A stretch of 15,584 nucleotides of DNA from positions 1 through 15,584 of the forward strand of contig JAHEGL010000145.1 of assembly GCA_024645145.1 (NCBI GenBank). The letters are read 5' to 3'. Below the pieces are notes generated by a model, which saw only the letters and a program-made list of their open reading frames with translations, had not been told where the DNA came from and did no database searches. The first letter of the stretch is position 1. Every line of letters starts with the position of its first letter. This DNA is from Planktotalea sp. GTDB taxonomy: Bacteria; Pseudomonadota; Alphaproteobacteria; Rhodobacterales; Rhodobacteraceae. The position numbers and the translations under genes are program-made. Positions 7,519-15,583 of the stretch are shown here, one piece after another.

Positions 7519-8508
7519 TTACGCCAGCGCGTGGCGGTAGCCGGCAGAATATGCGCCTGTGACGTGGTGTTCTAACTGGCGTTCGATGTCATTCAAAAGC
7601 GAGGACGCGCCAAAGCGGAAAAGATCGGGTTGCAGCCAACGATCGCCAAGCTCGTCTTTCATCAAGGCGAGATAGACGAGTGCATCTTTCGCTTTGGAAA
7701 TACCGCCCGCTGGTTTGTACCCGACGCGAAAGCCAGTGCGCTCGTGATAGTCGCGGATCGCGCGGATCATCACCAAGGATACCGGCAATGTCGCGTTCAC
7801 GCTTTCTTTGCCTGTCGACGTTTTGATGAAATCTGCGCCCGCCATCATGCAAATCAACGACGCGCGCGCGACATTGCGTAGCGTTCCCAGCTCTCCTGTC
7901 GCTAGAATAGCCTTCACATGCGCATCCCCGCAAGCTGCGCGAAACGCGCGCATCTCATCGTAAAGGGCTTGCCAATCGCCTGACAAAACATGGCGGCGGG
8001 AAATAACGATATCAATCTCTGCAGCGCCTGCCTTCACGCTTTCTTCAATCTCTGCAACACGCAAATGGAACGGCGATAGACCAGCAGGAAAACCCGTAGA
8101 AACAGCCGCGACAGGAATGCCCGATCCCTTTAAAGCATCGACAGCCGTTTCGATCATATCGTGATACAAGCAGATCGCACCCGTTTGGATACCGCTCACA
8201 CCAAGCGCCTCAGCGATGTCGTTGCGCAAAGGCGTTCGCGCCTTGGCACAGAGACGTCTCACCCGCTCGGACGTGTCATCGCCAGACAATGTTGTAAGGT
8301 CGATGCACTCGATAGCACGCAAGAGCCAGGCTGCTTGATACTCTTTCTTGACACTGCGCCGCCCGGGCAAAGTTTTTGCGCGTCGTTCTATTGCAGACGT
8401 GTTCGCCTGAACCGAGCGCACCCAGCTTAGATCAAGCTCCATTCCAGGATTTCGTGGCTCAACTGTTTGCGGCAAATGAGTTGTGGATGGGACAGTTTGG
8501 GTTGTCAT
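7519..8508 (-). CDS. deoC: Deoxyribose-phosphate aldolase
   Basis: DeoC cleaves 2-deoxy-D-ribose-5-phosphate to glyceraldehyde-3-phosphate and acetaldehyde, the last step of deoxynucleoside salvage. The 329-residue protein belongs to the longer DeoC subfamily (E. coli DeoC is about 260) with an extended N-terminus. The Schiff-base lysine is K229 in ADFIKTSTGK; K265 in VGYKPAGGI and D166 in AAEIDIVIS complete the proton relay; IDLTTL at 69-74 is the usual first strand. ATG at 8508 is chosen because GGAG sits 8 nt upstream; the frame stays open further upstream, but that stretch is the intergenic control region and overlaps the divergent sit gene. It is the first gene of a two-gene unit with the ALDH16-type dehydrogenase. 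Its own promoter must lie in the 192-bp divergent gap; I could not pick a convincing one. Confidence 0.95.
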   Translation of the reverse strand: MTTQTVPSTTHLPQTVEPRNPGMELDLSWVRSVQANTSAIERRAKTLPGRRSVKKEYQAAWLLRAIECIDLTTLSGDDTSERVRRLCAKARTPLRNDIAEALGVSGIQTGAICLYHDMIETAVDALKGSGIPVAAVSTGFPAGLSPFHLRVAEIEESVKAGAAEIDIVISRRHVLSGDWQALYDEMRAFRAACGDAHVKAILATGELGTLRNVARASLICMMAGADFIKTSTGKESVNATLPVSLVMIRAIRDYHERTGFRVGYKPAGGISKAKDALVYLALMKDELGDRWLQPDLFRFGASSLLNDIERQLEHHVTGAYSAGYRHALA

Positions 8509-8629
8509 AGTATGCACTCCAGAGGAGGGGGCGTTTGTTATTCTGTCCCACGAGTTTGCACCGTAAGCAAGCAAAGGCCGCGTCTTTGCGTCATTTTTTG
8601 ACCAAATGATCAGAATAAATACTTCTTTA

Positions 8630-8646
8630 TTGCGAATAAGTCGCAA
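8630..8646. promoter_or_regulatory. Palindromic operator candidate upstream of the sit operon
   Basis: TTGCGA-ATAAG-TCGCAA is a perfect 6-bp inverted repeat around a 5-bp centre, resembling the size of Fur-superfamily (Fur/Mur/Zur/Irr) sites. Its left arm with the following bases, TTGCGAATAA, recurs as TTGCGAATGA at 8660-8669, exactly 30 bp or about three helical turns downstream. It lies between deoC and sitA and could affect both. The regulator is inferred from the type of operon; no regulator gene is in the window. Confidence 0.5.
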
Positions 8647-8651
8647 CATCA

Positions 8652-8679
8652 TTGACTTCTTGCGAATGACTCTCATATT
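8652..8679 (+). promoter_or_regulatory. Candidate sigma-70 promoter of the sit operon with overlapping operator
   Basis: TTGACT (8652-8657) and CATATT (8674-8679) are 16 bp apart, giving a start of transcription roughly 15 nt before the sitA ATG. The perfect inverted repeat ATGA-CTC-TCAT (8666-8676), within the wider GAAT...ATTC symmetry, overlaps the -10 region, where a metal-responsive repressor would block transcription. A strong ribosome site AGGAGG (8691-8696) follows. Motif calls are by eye. Confidence 0.45.
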
Positions 8680-8700
8680 CAAAGCAACAAAGGAGGATCC

Positions 8701-9660
8701 ATGCGTCTCAATCGTCGTCATTTTATGAGCACCGTCGCGGCAGCATTTATTGCCCCACACTTTGCCTTGGCAACTGACACTTTGAAAATTTTTGCCACAA
8801 CAGGAATGATTGCAGACACAGCACGCAGGATCGGCGGCGCACATGTCGAGGTGCAAGCCTTAATGGGTCCAGGTGTAGATCCGCATGCCTATCGCCAAAC
8901 GCGGACAGACATTACAGCGATGACACGCGCCGATTTGGTGCTTTGGCATGGCCTATACCTCGAAGCTCAGATGGAAGAGTTTTTGATCAAGCTTGATCGT
9001 CGTCGCACTTCCGTTCCCGTCGCTGCAGCGATGCCACGCGATGTTTTGATTTCACATGCTGATTATGACGGTCGTTTTGATCCACACGTGTGGATGGTGC
9101 CTAACCTGTGGACCCATGTTGCGCGCGAGATTACCCGTGTTTTGAGCGAAGTAAAGACTGAAGCAGCAGGCGCCTTCGCGCAGAATTTAGCCTCTTTCGA
9201 GGAAGAGTTGAAGGCTTTGCAGACTTACGGCGAAACCGCACTCAGCACAGTGCCTGAGCAAGCGCGTGTCTTACTCACAGCACATGACGCATTTGGCTAT
9301 TTTGGACGTGCCTTCGGCTATGAGGTCATTGGCATCCAAGGCATTTCCACCGAGAGTGAAGCAGGTTTGAACCGGATTTCGACCCTTGTTGACATGTTGG
9401 TAGAGCGCAAGATCGGCGCTGCATTTGTCGAAAGCTCTGTTTCTGATCGTAACATCCGTGCCTTGATTGAAGGCGCAGCAGCGCAAGATCACACAGTTAC
9501 AATCGGGGGCGAACTCTTCTCTGATGCGATGGGCGGTGATGGAACGTATGAAGCAACGTATATCGGCATGATTGATCATAATTTTACGACCATTGCGCGC
9601 GCCCTTGGCGGCACCGTCCCAGAGCGCGGCATGAACGGTAAATTGGCAGCAGGAAGCTAA
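8701..9660 (+). CDS. sitA: Metal ABC transporter substrate-binding protein (TroA/SitA/ZnuA family), Tat-exported
   Basis: A 319-residue cluster A-I metal-binding protein that captures a divalent metal in the periplasm and delivers it to the permeases. The N-terminus has a twin-arginine motif (NRRHFMS) followed by a hydrophobic stretch and a probable cleavage after ALA (about residue 24). The four predicted ligands are H62 (VDPHAYR), H129 (FDPHVWM), H195 (LTAHDAFGYFGRAFG) and D275 (LFSDAMG). This His-His-His-Asp set matches TroA; Mn-specific PsaA/MntC have Glu at the third position, so Zn cannot be excluded. No His-rich loop typical of ZnuA is seen. Two permease genes downstream favour the Mn/Fe SitABCD type over the single-permease ZnuABC. 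The start is fixed by AGGAGG four bases upstream. First gene of a four-gene operon; the next gene begins 3 bp after its stop. Confidence 0.93.
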   Translation: MRLNRRHFMSTVAAAFIAPHFALATDTLKIFATTGMIADTARRIGGAHVEVQALMGPGVDPHAYRQTRTDITAMTRADLVLWHGLYLEAQMEEFLIKLDRRRTSVPVAAAMPRDVLISHADYDGRFDPHVWMVPNLWTHVAREITRVLSEVKTEAAGAFAQNLASFEEELKALQTYGETALSTVPEQARVLLTAHDAFGYFGRAFGYEVIGIQGISTESEAGLNRISTLVDMLVERKIGAAFVESSVSDRNIRALIEGAAAQDHTVTIGGELFSDAMGGDGTYEATYIGMIDHNFTTIARALGGTVPERGMNGKLAAGS

Positions 9661-9663
9661 GAC

Positions 9664-10467
9664 ATGACAGCGATTGAACTGGCGACCTCGAATGGAACTC
9701 ATATGGCTGAAACAGCCAATGACGCCGCTTTGGCGATCCGTGGTATGACAGTAAGCTATGGGCAAAAACCTGCGGTATTTTCTGTTGATATGACAGTGCC
9801 CGTCGGCTCCATGACCGCAATTATCGGACCAAACGGCGCTGGCAAATCGACCTTGTTGAAAGCAGCACTCGGCGTCATCAAACCGCTCGCTGGTACAGCG
9901 CATGTGTTCGGGCAGCCCGTTTCCACATCGCGTGAGCGCATCGCATATGTACCCCAACGCGCAAGTGTCGACTGGGACTTCCCAACGCGTGTGATTGATG
10001 TGGTTCTGATGGGACTTTACCGTGAGTTGGGCCTGTTGGGTCGTCTGCGCGGCGCGCACAAAGCAAAGGCGATGGACTGTCTGGAGCGTGTCGGTATGCA
10101 AGATTTTGCAACCCGACAAATTGGCCAGCTGTCCGGTGGCCAACAACAACGTGTGTTTCTCTCGCGTGCTTTAGCGCAGAATGCCGATCTCTATCTTTTG
10201 GATGAACCTTTCGCAGGCGTTGATGCCGCGACCGAAAAAGCGATTATTGACGTTTTGCAAACGCTGCAAAGCAGCGGCAAAACAGTTGTCGCTGTGCACC
10301 ATGATCTCAGCACAGTGTGCGACTATTTCGACCGTGTGTTTTTGATCAACACGACACGCGTCGCGGAAGGCAGCATTAAGGACGCCTTTACCCCACAAAC
10401 CCTGCAAGAAGCTTACGGGGGGCGCCTTGCGACTGGTCAACTTGGCCAGACTGCGCTTGGTGCATAA
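9664..10467 (+). CDS. sitB: Metal ABC transporter ATP-binding protein
   Basis: A 267-residue ABC ATPase that powers metal uptake from the cytoplasmic face. Motifs in order: Walker A GPNGAGKST at 55-63, Q-loop in YVPQRASVDWDFP around 95-107 (a sequence typical of Mn/Zn importer ATPases), signature LSGGQQQR at 156-163, Walker B LYLLDEP at 176-182, switch His in VHHDL at 211-215. The N-terminus has an unconserved stretch of about 20 residues before the fold; the ATG at 9703 is a possible alternative start, but ATG at 9664, 3 nt after sitA, has an AGGA-containing upstream region. The sitC gene follows after a 3-bp gap. Confidence 0.94.
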   Translation: MTAIELATSNGTHMAETANDAALAIRGMTVSYGQKPAVFSVDMTVPVGSMTAIIGPNGAGKSTLLKAALGVIKPLAGTAHVFGQPVSTSRERIAYVPQRASVDWDFPTRVIDVVLMGLYRELGLLGRLRGAHKAKAMDCLERVGMQDFATRQIGQLSGGQQQRVFLSRALAQNADLYLLDEPFAGVDAATEKAIIDVLQTLQSSGKTVVAVHHDLSTVCDYFDRVFLINTTRVAEGSIKDAFTPQTLQEAYGGRLATGQLGQTALGA

Positions 10468-10470
10468 CCC

Positions 10471-11676
10471 ATGCTTTGGCATGCGCTGACCCTTCAGCTT
10501 GGCTATAACGCCACGCTTGTAACTCTTGGTGCCATGCTTTTGGGGATTGCCGCAGGCGTCACCGGTACGTTTCTGTTTCTTCGTAAACGTGCACTCGTCA
10601 GTGACGCGATATCCCATGCGACTTTGCCCGGTGTCGGCATTGCTTTCATCATCATGGTCGCGCTTGGGGGCGATGGTCGAAGCCTGATCGGCTTGATGCT
10701 TGGCTCTGCTGCATCCGCTTGGCTTGGTCTGTTGTGTATTGGATTTCTGACGCGCCGCACACGTCTTGCAGAAGACGCCGCAATTGGGGCTGTCCTGTCT
10801 GTTTTCTTCGGCATCGGCATTGTGTTTTTGACGTTCATTCAAACAATGTCTGAGGGTCGCCAAGCTGGTTTGGAGGGGTTCTTGCTCGGCTCGACTGCTG
10901 GTATGCTTTTTTCAGATACGGTCATTATTGCTGTTGGTGGCGCTTTGGTTCTCTTGGCTGTCATCGCGTTTCGCCGCCCCCTTAGCGCTGTTGCGTTTGA
11001 TCCTGAATTTGCGGCATCGAGAGGTTTAAATGTTGCGCGCCTTGATCTGATCATGATGGGATTGGTGATGGCCATTACGGTTGTTGGCCTCAAAATCGTT
11101 GGTCTTATCTTAATCGTTGCTCTGCTCATCATACCCGCTGTCACCGCGCGCTTTTGGAGCGAACGGGTGACTGGCGTTCTATGGGTTGCGGGCATTGTGG
11201 GTGGTCTCGCGGGGTACACCGGTGCCGCTGTCTCGGCCATTGCACCTGCTCTGCCAACTGGACCCGTGATCGTCTTGTTCCTGTTCGCAATGTTTGCTTT
11301 ATCGCTGCTGTTTGCCCCTGCCCGTGGCGTTCTGGCGGCGGTTCTCAAGCATCTTTCTTTCCAACGACGTGTACATATTCGTCAGGGTTTGCTCGCCCTT
11401 GCCCAAGGCCAACCCATCTATGAAAAGCTAACACTGCGACTGCTTCAACGCGCGGGCCTTGCGCGCGCTGATGGCGTGGCTACCCAAGATGGAAAAGCTC
11501 GCGCCGCAAAAGCATTGCGCGATGAAACACGTTGGCAAATGGCAAGGTCCCGTGAAGAGTTCGCACTGGCAGCGACTTTTTATGACGGGCTGACAGAGAT
11601 AGAAAGCGTACTGACGGGTGATCAGATCCATGAGTTAGATCGCCTCATAGGCGCGCCAAAGGCGGTGCACTCATGA
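10471..11676 (+). CDS. sitC: Metal ABC transporter permease with cytoplasmic winged-helix-like C-terminal domain
   Basis: A 401-residue permease of the ABC-3 family. Residues 1-282 carry the hydrophobic segments, with the conserved cytoplasmic loops FLRKRALVSDAISHATLPG (37-55), AFDPEFAASRG (175-185) and the IIPAVTARF segment. Typical family members are about 280 residues. Here another 105-120 residues follow: a soluble, charged region (about 295-401) with RQGLLALAQG, LTLRLLQRAGLARADGVAT and ARAAKALRDETRWQMARSRE, resembling the winged-helix pattern found at the tail of some Mn-type permeases and in DtxR/MntR repressors. The domain is inferred from pattern, not from an alignment. It could sense metal or dock to the ATPase; its function is unknown. 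The TGA stop overlaps the ATG of sitD (ATGA), indicating translational coupling. Confidence 0.92.
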   Translation: MLWHALTLQLGYNATLVTLGAMLLGIAAGVTGTFLFLRKRALVSDAISHATLPGVGIAFIIMVALGGDGRSLIGLMLGSAASAWLGLLCIGFLTRRTRLAEDAAIGAVLSVFFGIGIVFLTFIQTMSEGRQAGLEGFLLGSTAGMLFSDTVIIAVGGALVLLAVIAFRRPLSAVAFDPEFAASRGLNVARLDLIMMGLVMAITVVGLKIVGLILIVALLIIPAVTARFWSERVTGVLWVAGIVGGLAGYTGAAVSAIAPALPTGPVIVLFLFAMFALSLLFAPARGVLAAVLKHLSFQRRVHIRQGLLALAQGQPIYEKLTLRLLQRAGLARADGVATQDGKARAAKALRDETRWQMARSREEFALAATFYDGLTEIESVLTGDQIHELDRLIGAPKAVHS

Positions 11677-12602
11677 TGGGTGAAGAGTTTGTTGCACTGT
11701 CTTTGACCCCTATGTTGATCGGTATTCTGGCTGCAATCGCATGCGCTTTGCCCGGAAATTTTCTGTTGTTGAGGCGACAAGCCTTGATCGGTGACGCAAT
11801 AAGCCATGTTGTTCTACCCGGCATTGTTGTCGCATTTCTGATCACTGGCGTTGTCGCGGCAGTTCCGATGATGCTTGGCGCTGCGGGCGCGGCAGTTGTC
11901 GCGGTCTTGATGATCGAAGCGATCCGCCGTCTCGGCAAGATTGAACCGGGTGCCGCGATGGGCGTGACGTTCACAGCTATGTTCGCAGGGGGCGTTTTGT
12001 TGCTAGAGCAATCGGACACAAGCACTGTTCACCTTGATGTGGAACACGCATTATTTGGCAACTTAGAAAGTTTGATCTGGCTTGATGCGACGGGTTGGGA
12101 CTCTCTCTTGGATAGCGAAGCGCTGGCTTATCTGCCTGTGGAACTGCCGCGATTATTGATTGTTCTTATAGCTATGTGTGTGTTCACCTGGGTCTTTTGG
12201 CGTCCTTTAAAGCTGTCCACGTTTGATGAAGGGTTCGCACAAAGCATGGGCATTCGTACAGGTGCGCTTGGATTTGCACTGGTGATGGTTGCAGCGCTGG
12301 CCGCTGTGGCGGCATTTGATGCTGTCGGTTCGATTATTGTAATCGCAATGTTCATTTGCCCCCCAGCAGCAGCGCGCTTGATGACCAACGCTTTGGGTGT
12401 GCAAGTGGCATGGAGCGTGGTGTTCGCGACGTTGTCCGCAGTTCTTGGGTATGTGTTTGCAGGCTATGGGCCACTTTGGCTTGGTGCGGATAATGCAGTC
12501 AGCGCCGCGGGGATGATTGCGGCTGTATCAGGCCTTATCCTTTGCGCTGCCGCAGTCTTTGGACCCCACCGTTTGCGCGGTGGAGCCCCTTCAGAAATTT
12601 GA
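11673..12602 (+). CDS. sitD: Metal ABC transporter permease, second subunit
   Basis: A 309-residue ABC-3 family permease that should pair with SitC to form the membrane channel. It has the family loop LLLRRQALIGDAISHVVLPG (31-50), a short cytoplasmic or periplasmic segment HLDVEHALFGNL (120-131), STFDEGFAQSMG, and the late AFDAVGSIIVIAMFICPPAAARL region. It has no C-terminal extension, unlike its partner. It starts inside the sitC stop codon (ATGA overlap) and ends with TGA immediately against the stop codon of the convergent aminotransferase, with no intergenic base between. Confidence 0.94.
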   Translation: MMGEEFVALSLTPMLIGILAAIACALPGNFLLLRRQALIGDAISHVVLPGIVVAFLITGVVAAVPMMLGAAGAAVVAVLMIEAIRRLGKIEPGAAMGVTFTAMFAGGVLLLEQSDTSTVHLDVEHALFGNLESLIWLDATGWDSLLDSEALAYLPVELPRLLIVLIAMCVFTWVFWRPLKLSTFDEGFAQSMGIRTGALGFALVMVAALAAVAAFDAVGSIIVIAMFICPPAAARLMTNALGVQVAWSVVFATLSAVLGYVFAGYGPLWLGADNAVSAAGMIAAVSGLILCAAAVFGPHRLRGGAPSEI

Positions 12603-13955
12603 TCACGCCGCGCTAAGGCCAGTGTCCAAAGCGTTCAAAATGACGTTCACTTCATCCTCCGAAATCGTCAAAGGCGGCGACATCAGGATATTGGGTGGAC
12701 CCATGCGCACCATCGCGCCAGCCTCGTAGGTCGCCTGTTGAATGCGCTTGACAGTTGCGGGATCCATCGGCGTCTTGGCGGCTTTGTCGGACACCAATTC
12801 CATCCCTGTCATGAGGCCCTGACCACCGCGCACATCACCAATAATATCATGCTTGGCTGCGAGCGCTCGTAGACCCTCAAACAGTTGCGTACCCCGCGCG
12901 GCCGCATTGGCGCGCATATCAAGGCGGACAGTTTCCGCGAGACACGCAGAAACAGCAGCAGCGCCAACAGGATGCGCAGAATAGGTATAACCGTGATAAA
13001 TACCGCCCTCCGCAGGGTCGCTGTTCTCGAACACATCCGCGACCTTTTCATTAAAAAGCGCGGCACCAACAGGGAAGTAACCAGAAGTGATGCCTTTGGC
13101 AGTGCTCATCATGTCAGGCTTCACACCGTAGTGGCTTGAACCAGACCAAGAACCAGTGCGACCGAAGCCAGTGATCACCTCATCCGTAATCATCAGAATA
13201 CCGTGACGATCACAAACTTCCCGCATCAGGCCCATAAAGCTCTCATGCGGGACAATCACGCCACCTGCGCCTTGAATCGGTTCCATGATGAATGCGGCGA
13301 TGGTGTTTGCGCCTTGGAACTGCACTTCATCTTCAAACGCGTTCGCGATGTTTTGTGCAAGCTGGGCCGGGTCGGTTTCATTGAACGGATTGCGATAGGG
13401 ATAGGGGCTTGGCAGATGGAAACAACCGGGAAGCATAGGTTCATACCCAATGCGGAAACGGTTGTTCCCATTCACCGATGCACCGCCAAAATGCGTGCCG
13501 TGATAGCCCTTCTTGAGCGAGATGAACTTGGTGCGCGTCGGCTCCCCCCGCAGGCGATGATACTGACGCGAAAGACGCAAGCAGGTCTCGACCGAGTCCG
13601 AGCCACCAGAGGTGAAGAAGGCACGCACCATGCCGTCGGGTTCAAAGAACTCGCGCACGGCATAAGAGGCTTCAATCGCCGGCGGATTAGAGGTGCCGGA
13701 AAAGGCGGAGTAGTAAGGGAGATCATAAAGCTGCTTGGCAATGGCGTCCTTGATGACATTATTGGAATAGCCAAGATTTACGCACCACAAGCCACCGACG
13801 GCATCGACCGTTTTGTGACCATCAAGATCCTCAATCACCACGCCTTCGGCCTTGGCGATAATCGCGGGCATATTGGCGTCTGAATTGCCCTGATGACCCA
13901 TCGGATGCCACATGTGACGCGCATTGTTTTCGCGCAAGAAGTTGTCGTCTTTCAT
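12603..13955 (-). CDS. Class III PLP-dependent aminotransferase (omega-amino acid:pyruvate type)
   Basis: A complete 450-residue fold-type I aminotransferase of the subgroup-II (class III) family, which moves amino groups from omega-amines or amino acids such as beta-alanine, taurine or GABA, often to pyruvate. The PLP lysine is K287 in TAKGITSGY; D258 in ITDEVITGFGRTG contacts the pyridine nitrogen; Y151-H152-G153 stacks on the cofactor; SGGSDSVET (116-124) binds phosphate; GLWCVNLGY near the N-terminus is typical of the omega-transaminase branch. The amino donor cannot be set from sequence. The start is clear: GAGGA six bases upstream, and the ATG overlaps the stop of the upstream antiporter gene (ATGA). 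Because that upstream gene has an internal stop, expression of this gene may be reduced by lost coupling. Confidence 0.93.
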   Translation of the reverse strand: MKDDNFLRENNARHMWHPMGHQGNSDANMPAIIAKAEGVVIEDLDGHKTVDAVGGLWCVNLGYSNNVIKDAIAKQLYDLPYYSAFSGTSNPPAIEASYAVREFFEPDGMVRAFFTSGGSDSVETCLRLSRQYHRLRGEPTRTKFISLKKGYHGTHFGGASVNGNNRFRIGYEPMLPGCFHLPSPYPYRNPFNETDPAQLAQNIANAFEDEVQFQGANTIAAFIMEPIQGAGGVIVPHESFMGLMREVCDRHGILMITDEVITGFGRTGSWSGSSHYGVKPDMMSTAKGITSGYFPVGAALFNEKVADVFENSDPAEGGIYHGYTYSAHPVGAAAVSACLAETVRLDMRANAAARGTQLFEGLRALAAKHDIIGDVRGGQGLMTGMELVSDKAAKTPMDPATVKRIQQATYEAGAMVRMGPPNILMSPPLTISEDEVNVILNALDTGLSAA

Positions 13956-15583
13956 AGCTGTTCCTCACCCTTCGAGTTGTGCTGTAGGATTTTTGTCATT
14001 TGCTCTCTGACTTCGGCTTCGCGGCGCGGTGCGACTTCACGCACTTTTGCCATGAACGCTTCGTTCTCAAAGGGCGGGATGTTGACGTCATAGGTGTCAG
14101 CCACTTCGACCATACCTTCTCGATCCGATTGATCAAATACGGATACCATATCAACGGCTTTATCGCTTGGAACACCAAGGGCCTCAAAGGCAGAGCGCGC
14201 CATACGCAAAGAGCTATCATAGGTTTCGCGAATGATATCACAGCAACCAGCAGCGTAAAGCTCGTAAAAGTGGTTACGATCCAACGCGCGTGCCATAATA
14301 TGAACATTCGGGTGATTGGTGTGGATGTAGTGCACCATTTCGGTGATCTGCTCTTTGTTGTCGATGGCAATCACGATCAGCTTGGCCTAATGGATGCCAG
14401 CAGCATGCAAAAGATCAGGGCGGCTAGCGTCACCAAAATACGCCTTAACTCCAACTTTTTCGAGCATATCGAGTTGCTTGGAGGAATAGTCGATGACCGT
14501 CGGCGTATGACCTGCCGCACGAAGCACGCGCGCGACCATGCCACCTACGCGACCGTGACCTGCGATGATGATATTGGAAACTGCATCAATATCGTCGGCT
14601 TCGCGAGACTCTTCATCACTGTGCCGTGGCGCGATTAAACGGTCGTAAATGATGAACAACGCAGGCGTTAGCAGCATCGAAAGCGCCACAACGAGCAAGA
14701 GTATGTCGGCAATAGACGTCGGAATAATATTGCCCGCAACCGTGAAGGACAAAAGCACAAATCCAAACTCACCCGCTTGCGCGAGACCCAGCGCAAAGAG
14801 CCATTTGTCAGCCCCTTCAATCTTGAAGATCCGCGCAAGGCCGAGCAGCACAATCGCTTTCACAGCAATCAAGCCAAAGGTCATGCCAACAATGGCGCCA
14901 AGATTTTCGAAAAGCAGTGCAAAGTTAATACCAGCGCCAACGCTCATGAAAAACAGCCCGAGCAAGAGACCACGGAACGGATCAATATCGCTTTCCAATT
15001 CGTGTCGATACGCAGAATTGGCCAGCACCACGCCCGCTATAAACGTGCCAAGCGCGGGGGACAGCCCAACGAGGGACATGAGCAACGCGATACCAATGAC
15101 GATAAGCAACGCACCAGCTACGAAAAGTTCCCGCAAACCAGCGCCAGAAATAAAGCGGAAGATAAGGGATGTTAGAAAACTACCCCCAAGGATCACAGCA
15201 ATAACCGAACCGACAGTCAACAGCATTGTTTGCCAACCATTCAACCCATCATCAAGGCTCATCCCAGACCCATGATCGCCGTCGCTACCATGGTCATCAC
15301 TGCTATGTGCTGCATCAGCGCCGTGCGCAACAGCATCACTGGCGACATCCGTCAGTTCTGGCATCGCCAAAAGCGACAGCAAAGCGAGCATCGGGATGAC
15401 CGCGATGTCCTGGGTCAGCAGGACAGAAAAACTTGACTGGCCGCCATCGGACTTCATCAAGCCTTTTTCGTTCAGCGTCTGCAAAACAATCGCAGTTGAT
15501 GACAACGCCATGACCAAACCAATCGCCAAGGCAATCGTCCAGGGCTGCCCAAACGCCATGCACAGCGCCATGACAGCCAACGT
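13952..15583 (-). pseudogene. Cation:proton antiporter, CPA2/KefB type with TrkA-N domain, internal TAG and N-terminus outside the window
   Basis: A KefB/KefC-like monovalent cation:proton antiporter, a membrane protein for potassium or pH balance. The visible part starts inside the membrane domain (ALSSTAIVLQTLNEKG; LGTFIAGVVLANSAYRHE; GLAQAGEFGFVLLSF) and continues to a cytoplasmic TrkA-N Rossmann domain with GHGRVGG and the ribose-binding Asp in VIDYSS. An in-frame TAG at 14387-14389 cuts this domain just after HAAGIH; the frame continues with AKLIVIAIDNKEQ for about 145 codons and ends GEEQL-TGA. If the stop is real, the product lacks half the nucleotide-binding domain and the tail. A His/Asp-rich insertion lies in one loop of the membrane domain (about 15251-15325). 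The stop codon overlaps the aminotransferase start. Potassium specificity is not established; calling it KefB is a family-level statement. Confidence 0.85.
14387..14389 (-). other. In-frame amber codon inside the TrkA-N domain of the antiporter
   Basis: Minus-strand codons read GGC ATC CAT TAG GCC AAG CTG ATC GTG ATT. Both sides are well-conserved TrkA-N sequence in the same frame, so this is one nonsense codon and not a frameshift. Confidence 0.83.

Noticed and set aside
8509..8856. N-terminal extension of the deoC frame by 116 codons
   Set aside because: It would run through the divergent control region and overlap the start of sitA; ATG at 8508 has a good ribosome site and matches where DeoC-like sequence begins.
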